Below, piece by piece: positions 27,677 to 35,614 of a stretch of 64,000 nucleotides of DNA. Origin of the DNA: Rhodobacter sp. CZR27 (GTDB lineage Bacteria; Pseudomonadota; Alphaproteobacteria; Rhodobacterales; Rhodobacteraceae); contig NZ_CP023550.1 of assembly GCF_002407205.1 (NCBI RefSeq), forward strand, positions 1 to 64,000, written 5' to 3'. Both the position numbers and the translations under genes were made by a program. Under the pieces are notes generated by a model, which had not been told where the DNA came from, did not search any database, and was given only the letters and a program-made list of their open reading frames with translations. How positions within the stretch are numbered: position 1 is the first letter of the stretch; each line of letters begins with the position of its first letter.

Positions 27677-28125
27677 CAATATCTCTTCCGCATCCGTATC
27701 ATCTGCACGGGAACCCCACACACGACGGCACCCGCCGGAACATCGTCGCCGATGGCCTGTGCCACGAGAATCATGCCGCCGAAATGCTCCAGCCGAACCC
27801 GGCGACCGACCCGACAGGTATAGGGCAGCATGATGCCGCAGAACCACTGGCAGCCGAGGAATCCGAACCGGTAGGCCAGGCTCAGCGGGGCCCGCAGGAG
27901 CTTTGGCCGCACGCCCATCCGCCAGTTTCCGAAGCGGTGCCAGAACAGCGCCCAGAACCCTTGCGAAAGCAATCCGCCTTCCTGGGTCGTGCAATCCTCC
28001 GCGACGAGCCTCCAGAAGCCAATTCCCTGTGGATTGCAGTTCGCTGTTCCGGGATTGGGCAGGAAGGATGCTGCAACCGCGTCCGGGACATGCCCTGACC
28101 GGGCGGACGGTCCGACATCACTCAT
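27676..28125 (-). CDS. Serine acetyltransferase-like protein with internal deletion of the hexapeptide helix
   Basis: A 149-residue reading frame resembling the CysE-like acetyltransferases found in polysaccharide clusters. The N-terminal half is family-like (GFWALFWHRFGNWRMG... CGIMLPYTCRVGRRVRLEHFGG), and so is the C-terminus (VPAGAVVCGVPVQMI). The region in between, where family members carry the repeated hexapeptides of the left-handed beta-helix and the catalytic histidine, is missing. The text jumps from AQAIGDD straight to VPAGAVV, roughly 50 residues short of what I expect. The frame is kept. The protein is probably inactive. ATG at 28125 chosen over an in-frame TTG at 28140; it overlaps the upstream gene's stop by 8 bp. 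Confidence 0.7.
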   Translation of the reverse strand: MSDVGPSARSGHVPDAVAASFLPNPGTANCNPQGIGFWRLVAEDCTTQEGGLLSQGFWALFWHRFGNWRMGVRPKLLRAPLSLAYRFGFLGCQWFCGIMLPYTCRVGRRVRLEHFGGMILVAQAIGDDVPAGAVVCGVPVQMIRMRKRY

Positions 28126-29119
28126 GCAGCGCTTCCTCAAGCCCGAGGATCGGCCGCACGGCGAGACCCCAGAAGTCGGCGAAGAATCCCAGCGGTGCGT
28201 GCGGCTGCTGACCGCGCGCCTTCGACATCACCTGGTTGAAGGCCGCACCCGCGACCCAGCCGGCGGCAGCCAGTGCCGCCCCGGCCCGACCGTGGTTCTT
28301 CATCCAGTAATGGTGCCAGGATCGGTACCAGTAGGCCGGGCGCCGTCGCCGTTCCCTTGTTCCGCTGCGGACCCCCGTGGCTGCACCCTCGGCATGGATC
28401 ACCCGTGCCGCCGGGACATAGCGGACTTCGCCCCCCCTGCGTGTGAGTTGCAGCATCAGATCCACCTCTTCGTAGTACAGGAAGTAGACCGGATCGAAGA
28501 AGCCCACCGCCCGGAACGCCTCGAAACGGGCAAGGAGCGCCGCTCCCGACACCCATCCCACAGGACCCTCCGGCAGGTTCGAGGCGAGAGGCATCAGCCT
28601 GCTGGACGCAAGGCGCCCGATCGGCCCGAAATTTGCGGCCTGTGCGAATTCGGCGATGACGGATGGAAAGCGGAAGGCCGCGGTCACCGGCGTTCCATCC
28701 GGCTTGGAGATGCCGGCTCCTGCGACCGCAACATCCGGCCGGCGATCCAGGACGTCCGCCAGTATGGCCAGAGCCTCGTTCTCCAGCCGCGCGTCGGGAT
28801 TCAGCAGCATCACGTAGCGCGGAGGCTCCGCAAGGCGGCTCAGCGCCTGAAGGACGAGGTTGTTGCCCCTGCCGAAACCATGATTTTCCTTCTCCAGCCA
28901 GAGCGTGACCCGCGCGCCCCAGTCCCGTCGGGCGTGAGCCTCGATGAAGCGCGCCGCATCTCCGTCCGGCGAGGCATTGTCCACCAGATGCACCTCGACC
29001 CGACGGCCGCCATGGCCGCGGTCCAGCACGCTCTGCACCGCGGCGATCGCCAGTTCCGCCGTGCCATAGTTGACGATGATCACCGCGACATCGGACGATC
29101 GATCAAGCTTCGACTTCAT
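28118..29119 (-). CDS. GT2 glycosyltransferase (WbbL/rhamnosyltransferase-like)
   Basis: A 333-residue GT-A enzyme with VAVIIVNYGTAELAIAAVQSVL, VHLVDNASPDGDA, NHGFGRGNNLVL, MLLNPDARLE and the acceptor-side GWVSGAALLARFEAFRAVGFFDPVYFLYYEEVDLMLQL. This set is typical of rhamnosyl- and related transferases of the WbbL group. dTDP-rhamnose genes lie at the far end of the window, consistent with but not proving a rhamnosyl donor. ATG at 29119 has a weak GGTG site upstream. First gene of the minus-strand operon that ends with the flippase. Confidence 0.85.
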   Translation of the reverse strand: MKSKLDRSSDVAVIIVNYGTAELAIAAVQSVLDRGHGGRRVEVHLVDNASPDGDAARFIEAHARRDWGARVTLWLEKENHGFGRGNNLVLQALSRLAEPPRYVMLLNPDARLENEALAILADVLDRRPDVAVAGAGISKPDGTPVTAAFRFPSVIAEFAQAANFGPIGRLASSRLMPLASNLPEGPVGWVSGAALLARFEAFRAVGFFDPVYFLYYEEVDLMLQLTRRGGEVRYVPAARVIHAEGAATGVRSGTRERRRRPAYWYRSWHHYWMKNHGRAGAALAAAGWVAGAAFNQVMSKARGQQPHAPLGFFADFWGLAVRPILGLEEALHE

Positions 29120-29270
29120 TCGACACCATGCAAGACAAAGGGAACGGCGGGACCCTGCGGCCGCCACCGCTCCCGCCGATCGGCGGTGACCCTACGGGTT
29201 TGGTCCAGGTTTGACTAGATTCCCGCGCCACTCTCATGAAGAGATGCAAGGCCCGACAAGTCGGAATGTC

Positions 29271-30824
29271 ATGCCGAATCTCTTTGCCTATCTTGCCTTG
29301 CTCGCATGGCCTCTGGTCGTCTTCGTGATGTTCAGACGCCTCTCCCTGCCCACGGCACTCGTCTGGTCGATCCTTGGCGGCTACCTGTTCCTGCCGTCCC
29401 TGCCCGTCTTCGACCTGCCGGCCCTTCCGGCGGTCGACAAGACACTGATCCCGAGCCTGTCGGCTGCCGTGATGTGCCTTGCGGTCTCGCGCCGGGAACG
29501 CCTGCTGCAGCGCACAGGACAGCGACGCAAGGCGGACAGGCGCGACCGGCAGCCCGCTCCCCTGGGCTATACGGGGGATGGCGGCAGGCTCCCCCCGCGG
29601 CTCCGCCCAGCAAGGCGATCCGTCCCGCAGGAACAGGCCGCCCCTCGCCAAGCCGAGGAGGGGATGGACCAGCCGGGCGGACAAGGGATCATCAACCTCC
29701 TGATTGCGGCAGCCCTCGTCACCCCGTTCCTCACGGCCCTGACCAATCCGGAGCCTGTCCTTGCGGGTGGGCGGCTGATACCCTCCATCCGGCTCTACGA
29801 CGCCGTCTCGATGGTCAGCGGCGTCCTGGTGACCCTGCTCCCGTTCCTGCTTGCAAGGCGTTATCTTTCCACCCCGGCGGCCCGGGAAAAGCTGCTGCGT
29901 GCCTTTGTCGCGGGAGGACTGGCCTATTCCGCCCTCATCCTGATCGAGGTCCGGCTCAGCCCGCAGCTCAACACCTGGATCTACGGCTACTTCCCGCACT
30001 CCTTCCTCCAGCACATCCGGGCCGGTGGCTTCCGGCCGATCGTGTTCCTGCCGCACGGGCTCTGGGTCGGGATCTTCATGGCGATGACGGTCCTTGCGGC
30101 ACTGACGCTCTCGAGGCTTGCCGGGACGAGCCGGGAACGCAGAAGGTGGTTGCTGACCGCGCTCTGGCTGGTCATCGTGCTGGTCCTGTCGAAGACCTTG
30201 GGAGCCCTCGCTATCACCCTGCTTCTTGCTCCGGTCGCCCTTCTGCTTGGCCCGCGCAAACAGATGATGGTGGCAGCCGCGTTGGGTGCCGTGCTGCTTC
30301 TCTACCCCATGCTGCGCGGCGCCGGCTGGATCCCGGTGCAGCAGATCTCCGGCTGGGCCGCAGCGATCGATGCGGAAAGGGCGCAGTCGCTGAACTTCCG
30401 TCTGCAGAACGAGGACATGCTGCTCGAGAGGGCCAATCTGAAACCCGTGTTCGGCTGGGGCGGCTGGGGACGCTCTCGTGTCTATGACCCTGCCACAGGA
30501 GAGGATCTCAGCGTCACGGATGGCGCCTGGATCATTGTCGCAGGAACCACGGGATGGGCGGGCTACCTGGCGCTGTTCGGTCTGCTGGTCATTCCCGCCC
30601 TGCGACAGGCAATCGGCCGCAACCGTGGTCACGCCACATTCGCCGCATCAGGCGCAGCCATGATGCTCGCGGCCAATTATGTCGACCTTCTCCCGAATGC
30701 CACGTTGACGCCGATTACCTGGATGCTGGCAGGAGCATTGGCGGGCGGATATGCAAGCGCCCGCCAACCACACCAGGCTGAAATCCAGGGACTGCCTGGC
30801 AGAACTCGAACATCTGGCTTTTGA
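29271..30824 (+). CDS. O-antigen polymerase/ligase-like membrane protein (Wzy/WaaL superfamily)
   Basis: A 517-residue polytopic membrane protein. Hydrophobic helices begin with NLFAYLALLAWPLVVFVMF. A large periplasmic-type loop contains RAQSLNFRLQNEDMLLERANLKPVFGWGGWGRS, matching the Wzy/ligase loop pattern. Residues ~75-140 form an unusual hydrophilic, Arg/Pro-rich stretch between the second and third helix pairs. The protein probably polymerises repeat units at the periplasmic face. ATG at 29271 chosen at the start of the first helix (GGAATGTC upstream). It is transcribed divergently from the adjacent GT2 gene and converges on the GT4 gene 2 bp away. Confidence 0.75.
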   Translation: MPNLFAYLALLAWPLVVFVMFRRLSLPTALVWSILGGYLFLPSLPVFDLPALPAVDKTLIPSLSAAVMCLAVSRRERLLQRTGQRRKADRRDRQPAPLGYTGDGGRLPPRLRPARRSVPQEQAAPRQAEEGMDQPGGQGIINLLIAAALVTPFLTALTNPEPVLAGGRLIPSIRLYDAVSMVSGVLVTLLPFLLARRYLSTPAAREKLLRAFVAGGLAYSALILIEVRLSPQLNTWIYGYFPHSFLQHIRAGGFRPIVFLPHGLWVGIFMAMTVLAALTLSRLAGTSRERRRWLLTALWLVIVLVLSKTLGALAITLLLAPVALLLGPRKQMMVAAALGAVLLLYPMLRGAGWIPVQQISGWAAAIDAERAQSLNFRLQNEDMLLERANLKPVFGWGGWGRSRVYDPATGEDLSVTDGAWIIVAGTTGWAGYLALFGLLVIPALRQAIGRNRGHATFAASGAAMMLAANYVDLLPNATLTPITWMLAGALAGGYASARQPHQAEIQGLPGRTRTSGF

Positions 30825-30826
30825 TT

Positions 30827-32122
30827 TCAGGGGAAGAAAACTGGCCGATCCGTCCGTTCACCCTGGACCCAAGCATAAATCTGCGAGATCTGGCTGGCCT
30901 TCTTTTCCCACGTGAAGTGTTCCGCAACACACAATCGTGCTGCCGCACCCTTGACGCCAAGGGAGGACGAGTCCTTGGCAAGTTCATTCAGAACATCACG
31001 CAATTCACGAACGATTTCGTGTCTTTTTCCCAAGGAAACCTTGTATCCAGTGGCACTCGATACCAGCTCCGCCGGTCCGGCGTAGTCTACGATCAAGGGA
31101 GGCAGGCCCACTGCCATCGCTTCCAGCACCGCGCCGCCCCCGAACTCCCTGATGGATGGGAAGACAAACAGGTCACACTGACTTAAAACGTCCTGCACCT
31201 GTGCATGTTCCAGCCAACCATGAAACCTGACACCTGCCCCAACGGCCTCCCGTTCTGCCAGCATCTTGAGATCCTTTAAAGCAGGACCATCTCCAACAAT
31301 ATCTATGGTGATTTGCCCCGTCCGCAGAAGCCCTGCGGTGGCTTCAATGACCATGTCTGCTCCCTTGTAGGGAACAATACGTCCGACGAAGCAGGCTCTC
31401 AGAGATCTCCCTCCAGAACCAGGGCTTGCCTTTCGGGAAAAACGACTTGGGTCTATTGCATTTTCCGGAATATAGATGCACTTCTCGCGATATCGAGCAG
31501 GAACCTCTTGCTCCGTATATCGTGAGCCTACGATGATTGCAGACGCCGCTGCCAGAGTAGAGTTCCTGCCGGGAAGAATCTTGTAGACGCCGCGCACATA
31601 AGAAAGCCATTCGCGCTCAAGTCGTCTTTCCTTGTCGAACCCTTTTGGCCAAGGCACCCCTCCGTTTAGCGGCCCCATAACAAATGGTACGCCTGCCTTG
31701 CGGCATTTTCCCGCGATCGGACTCGACGCAGTGGGACTGAGGGGAGTGACGCGATGAACCATATCAAATTCGCCTCCCTGAATGCGGTGCCCGAACTCTT
31801 TCCACAGAAGTCGCTCGAACCAGAGATAAGACACCAGGGAAATCGCCTGCTTGGTTGTCCACCCGCCCTTACCGCGGGTCAAAGCCTCAGACAGCCGATA
31901 CAGTGGTCGCGCAATAATTTCGGAATCTATTGCCGTAAAATCCTTTCCTTCAATCAACCCAGCGCGCAATATGGCATCGCGATTTCTGATCTGCGTAACG
32001 AGATGGACATCTGCAACTTTACGCAGGGCAGCCACAAGCGACCAGCCTACCAGCGGCACACTAACCCATTCCGGATTTGCCGCTTCTGCAACAACCAGGA
32101 CACGCGGACGAAGTTTTACCAT
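30827..32122 (-). CDS. GT4 glycosyltransferase, low-GC
   Basis: A 431-residue group 1 glycosyltransferase. The C-terminal Rossmann half has LRACFVGRIVPYKGADMVIEA, ITIDIVGDGPALKDL and the donor motif FPSIREFGGGAVLEAMAVGLPPLIV (E-x7-E). The N-terminal half includes FVMGPLNGGVPWP, seen in WbaZ/PimB-like enzymes. ATG at 32122 has GGAGG about 9 bases upstream. The gene is clearly poorer in GC than its neighbours, with many A/T third positions, suggesting recent acquisition. Donor sugar unknown. Confidence 0.82.
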   Translation of the reverse strand: MVKLRPRVLVVAEAANPEWVSVPLVGWSLVAALRKVADVHLVTQIRNRDAILRAGLIEGKDFTAIDSEIIARPLYRLSEALTRGKGGWTTKQAISLVSYLWFERLLWKEFGHRIQGGEFDMVHRVTPLSPTASSPIAGKCRKAGVPFVMGPLNGGVPWPKGFDKERRLEREWLSYVRGVYKILPGRNSTLAAASAIIVGSRYTEQEVPARYREKCIYIPENAIDPSRFSRKASPGSGGRSLRACFVGRIVPYKGADMVIEATAGLLRTGQITIDIVGDGPALKDLKMLAEREAVGAGVRFHGWLEHAQVQDVLSQCDLFVFPSIREFGGGAVLEAMAVGLPPLIVDYAGPAELVSSATGYKVSLGKRHEIVRELRDVLNELAKDSSSLGVKGAAARLCVAEHFTWEKKASQISQIYAWVQGERTDRPVFFP

Positions 32123-32218
32123 AATGTCATTCCTCCATGCCATCAAGGCCATACCAATTCAAGGAAATTCAATTCATAAATACGCAAGCCGGCCTTGATA
32201 AAACAAAGAAGATCCGCC

Positions 32219-33535
32219 TTATTCAGCAACCGAAAATCGAAGAGTCGACGCGAGCGGTGACTGTGAAACTCTTGGACTTCCTGGACGCAGCCCTGCCGGC
32301 AGAGGATTGCCCGTCGCCGTTGCCCGGACGAGATCGGAGAGCCAGGCCGTTTCGGTGTCGATGTCGAAGTCTGCGCGCACCGTTGCGGCCCCCGCTTCAC
32401 CCATGCGGGCCCGCAGGTCAGGGTTGCCGAACAGGGTCTCCATGCGCGCGGCCAGGGTTTCCACGTCTCCGGGCGGGATCACGAAGCCCGACACGCCATC
32501 CTTGACGAGTTCCGACACTCCCGCCACCTGCGATGCAATCACCGGCAGGCCCGAGGCCATCGCCTCCATGAGCACCACCGGCACGCCCTCGGCGAAGCTG
32601 GGCAGGACCAGCATGTCAGCCGAAGCCATCGCGTCGCGCACTTCCGTCTGGCTGCGGAACCCCAGGAAGCGCACGACCTTGCCAAGGCCAAGATCGGCCA
32701 CCCTCTGCTCCATCAGCGGGCGGAGGTCGCCATCGCCGATGAGCACCAGTTCAGCCTCGGGACGCATGGCATGGACGCGCGCCATGGCCTCGATCAGCAC
32801 CAGCCCCCCCTTCATCCTGGAAAGCCGCGCGACGAAGAGCGCCCTGCCCGCAGGCGCGCGCGCAGGGCCGGGTGGATCGGTCCTGCCTGCATAGAAATCC
32901 GGGCGCACGCCGCAATGCACGATGCGCAGCCGGTCCCATGTCCCGGGCGGTGAAAAGATCATGCATTGCGATCGGCAGAAATGGCTGATGCAGGCGACGA
33001 AGGCCGCATGTTCGATCTTCAGCCCGAGACTGTTGCCCTCGGGGTCGAACAATTCGTCCGGACCATGCACGGTAAAACTGTAGGAGGGCCCGCCCATGGC
33101 ACGGACCATCATCGCAACGGCCGCCGTATTGGTCGTGAAATGGGCATGGACATGCGCCACCGGAGTCCGGCGCAGCCGACGGCGCAGGGCCACCGCCTCC
33201 AGAAGATAGGCAGCATGGCGCACGAAATGGCCGGCAAAGGGTCCGCCCCTTGCCGCGAGAAGCTTCCGCCACAGACCCAGGGCGCGAAGCAGCCCGCGCG
33301 GATGGAACAGCACCTCGACAATCAGTCCGCCGAACAGCCTCGCGGCTCCGTCGTCCAGCAGATAGTCGGTGCGTTCCGCTTCGGCGATGTCCCGCGGATC
33401 CACGAGCGCTCCTTCCCAGCGCCGGAAGGCAAAGCGCGGGATCTCGATCCCCGCGCGCTCCAGTCCCTCGATCTCCCGCCCGATGAAGGTGCTGCTCACC
33501 TGGGGATAGGAGTTCATCAGATAGGCGACCTTCAT
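32219..33535 (-). CDS. GT4 glycosyltransferase (colanic acid/EpsD-like)
   Basis: A 438-residue GT-B enzyme starting MKVAYLMNSYPQVSSTFIGREIEGL, the usual opening of exopolysaccharide GT4 enzymes. The middle has HVHAHFTTNTAAVAM and SYSFTVHGPDEL. The C-terminal half has ALFVARLSRMKGGLVLIEAM, ELVLIGDGDLRP and FAEGVPVVLMEAMASGLPVIA (E-x7-E). It shares a 216-bp divergent promoter region with the plus-strand GT2 gene. GC content returns to the high average here, unlike the adjacent GT4 gene. Donor and acceptor unknown. Confidence 0.87.
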   Translation of the reverse strand: MKVAYLMNSYPQVSSTFIGREIEGLERAGIEIPRFAFRRWEGALVDPRDIAEAERTDYLLDDGAARLFGGLIVEVLFHPRGLLRALGLWRKLLAARGGPFAGHFVRHAAYLLEAVALRRRLRRTPVAHVHAHFTTNTAAVAMMVRAMGGPSYSFTVHGPDELFDPEGNSLGLKIEHAAFVACISHFCRSQCMIFSPPGTWDRLRIVHCGVRPDFYAGRTDPPGPARAPAGRALFVARLSRMKGGLVLIEAMARVHAMRPEAELVLIGDGDLRPLMEQRVADLGLGKVVRFLGFRSQTEVRDAMASADMLVLPSFAEGVPVVLMEAMASGLPVIASQVAGVSELVKDGVSGFVIPPGDVETLAARMETLFGNPDLRARMGEAGAATVRADFDIDTETAWLSDLVRATATGNPLPAGLRPGSPRVSQSPLASTLRFSVAE

Positions 33536-33751
33536 GGTTCGATCACTTGCCTTTCACCGCCGGACGAGCCTTCCCCCGCTGCCTGGAACATGCAGCCGAT
33601 GGTCGCAGCCCGGTCGGACCATTGCCGAAACCCGGCTGCCGCACCACGGACAATTGGTCGCGGAAACCTCCGGCGCTCCACCCCGTCGCTTGTCGCCTGT
33701 TCTTTCCGCAGAGTAGGTTCCAGACCGAGGCGGCAGGCAGGAGCAAACACG

Positions 33752-34663
33752 ATGGCGCAATCCCGGACGGGGTCTGGAGAGCCGTTCGGCGGCGGACCCG
33801 GTCCTGGAAGGCTTGCCGGGATGCCTGCGATGAGCGTGATCATCCCGGCCGCCAACGAGGAAGGCCACATCGTCTCCTGTCTCGAGGCGATACTTGCCCA
33901 GGAGGGGGTGGCGCCCGGCTCCCTGGAGGTGGTGGTCGCGGCCAACGGCTGCTCGGACGCGACGGTGCCACGCGCCCGCATGCTGGCAGGCAGGCTTGCC
34001 GAGCGCGGCTGGCGGCTGAAGGTCCTCGATATCCCGGAAGGTGGCAAGGCCGGGGCGCTCAACCGGGGGGATGCGGCCGCGCTTGGGGCAGCACGGGCCT
34101 ATCTGGATGCGGATGTGAGGATTGGTGCCGGCTTGCTGGCGCTGACCCTGGCCGCCCTGGATCGTCCGGAGCCGACCTATGTCACGGGGCGGCTGCATGT
34201 GGCGCGGGCGCGCAGCTGGGCTTCGCGACGCTATGGGGACCTGTGGATACACCTGCCGTTCATGCGCCCCGGAACGGCTCCGGGAGCCGGGTTCTTCGCG
34301 GTCAATGCCGCCGGGCGGGCGCGCTGGGGCGACTTTCCCGCGATCATCGCCGATGACTCCTATGTGCGCTGGCTCTTTTCCCCGGCCGAGCGGATCGAGG
34401 TCGGGGCGGGCTATGACTGGCCCCTGGTCGAGGGCTTTCCCGCCCTGGTCCGCGTGCGCCGGAGACAGGATGCAGGAGGGCGCCAGCTGCGCCGGCTTTA
34501 TCCGGATCTCGAAGCCAACGAGGGCAAGCCGCCGGTCCGGGCGATGGACCATCTCCGGCTCTTCGCCACCCGGCCGGTCAGCTATCTGGTCTATGGCGCG
34601 GTTTCGGTCGCGGTGCGGCTTGGCGGGCGCGACAGCGATGTCTGGAGCCGCGGTGGACGCTGA
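33752..34663 (+). CDS. GT2 glycosyltransferase
   Basis: A 303-residue GT-A enzyme with MSVIIPAANEEGHIVSCLEAI, VVAANGCSDATV, GKAGALNRGDAAA and YLDADVRIGA (DxD). The C-terminal part has PGAGFFAVNAAGRARWGDFPAIIADDSYVRWLF. ATG at 33752 has GGAG about 9 bases upstream; the open frame extends further upstream but without family similarity. It precedes the WecG-type gene by 135 bp on the same strand. Confidence 0.82.
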   Translation: MAQSRTGSGEPFGGGPGPGRLAGMPAMSVIIPAANEEGHIVSCLEAILAQEGVAPGSLEVVVAANGCSDATVPRARMLAGRLAERGWRLKVLDIPEGGKAGALNRGDAAALGAARAYLDADVRIGAGLLALTLAALDRPEPTYVTGRLHVARARSWASRRYGDLWIHLPFMRPGTAPGAGFFAVNAAGRARWGDFPAIIADDSYVRWLFSPAERIEVGAGYDWPLVEGFPALVRVRRRQDAGGRQLRRLYPDLEANEGKPPVRAMDHLRLFATRPVSYLVYGAVSVAVRLGGRDSDVWSRGGR

Positions 34664-34798
34664 GTCAGCGGTGACGGCACGGCTGCCTGTCCTGAGGCAG
34701 GAGACATTGCCGGGCGGACAGCAGGACGGTGCCCGAACCGTTTCGCATGTCCGGCGCGCGGTCTATGCTGGCCGCATCACGAATGGCAATCGACGATC

Positions 34799-35605
34799 AT
34801 GACCAAGCATATCCGCTTTCACGAAGCCCGGGCCGCGGACAAGGGAGGGATCCGCGTCACGACCCCCGGCCGGACCGAACTGCTTTCGGATCTCGAGAGC
34901 CGGTTCCGGGACGGGCACGGCTTCTCGGTGGCGACGCTCAATCTGGACCATGTGGTGAAGATGGGCCGGGATTCCGTCTTTCGGGCGGCCTACGGCGTCC
35001 AGAGCCATGTGGTGGCCGATGGCAATCCCATCGTCTGGCTGTCGCGGCTCGCGGGGCGCCCGGTGGAACTGGTCCCGGGCTCGGAACTCATCGAACCGCT
35101 GGTGGCGCTGGCGGGACGACTGTCCGTGCCGGTGGCCCTTGTCGGCTCCACACGGGAAGTGCTCGATCTGGCAGCCCGACGGCTTGAGGCCCGCCATCCC
35201 GGGTTGAGGATCGTGGCCCGGTTCGCTCCCAGGATGGGGTTCGATCCCGCCGGCCCGGAGGCCGACGCGCTGTTCGACAATCTCGCCGCGTCGGAGGCCC
35301 GGCTGGTCCTGCTCGCTCTTGGCGCCCCGAAGCAGGAGGTCCTGGCGGCACGGGGGGCGGCGCGGCTTCCGGCTGCGGGCTTCGTCTCGATCGGAGCGGG
35401 ACTGGATTTCATCGCTGGCGCCCAGGTCCGTGCCCCGGTCTGGGTGCGGCGGATCGCGATGGAATGGGCATGGCGCATGCTGTCCGATCCGCGCCGGTTG
35501 GCGGGGCGCTATGCCGCCTGCCTGGCCGTGTTGCCGGGGCTGACGGTCGCCGCCCTCCGGGAGCGCCTGACCCGGAAGGCGGACGAGGATGCAGCCCCTC
35601 GGTGA
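34799..35605 (+). CDS. WecG/TagA/CpsF-family glycosyltransferase
   Basis: A 268-residue member of GT26, which adds the second sugar (e.g. N-acetylmannosamine or glucosyl-type) onto a lipid-linked first sugar. Signatures are TLNLDHVVKMG, VADGNPIVWLSRLAGRPVE, LVGSTREVLDLA and LVLLALGAPKQEVLA followed by SIGAGLDFIAG. The C-terminal WVRRIAMEWAWRMLSDPRRLAGRY is the usual membrane-associating end. Such enzymes act right after the ExoY/WcaJ-type initiating transferase, here encoded at 46815-47507. The exact sugar is unknown. Confidence 0.9.
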   Translation: MTKHIRFHEARAADKGGIRVTTPGRTELLSDLESRFRDGHGFSVATLNLDHVVKMGRDSVFRAAYGVQSHVVADGNPIVWLSRLAGRPVELVPGSELIEPLVALAGRLSVPVALVGSTREVLDLAARRLEARHPGLRIVARFAPRMGFDPAGPEADALFDNLAASEARLVLLALGAPKQEVLAARGAARLPAAGFVSIGAGLDFIAGAQVRAPVWVRRIAMEWAWRMLSDPRRLAGRYAACLAVLPGLTVAALRERLTRKADEDAAPR

Positions 35606-35614
35606 TGCCGGCCG

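Noticed and set aside
24818..27823. A 1001-codon plus-strand frame opposite the flippase and glycosyltransferase genes
   Set aside because: Gln/Arg/His-rich antisense shadow; the minus-strand genes have membrane and glycosyltransferase motifs.
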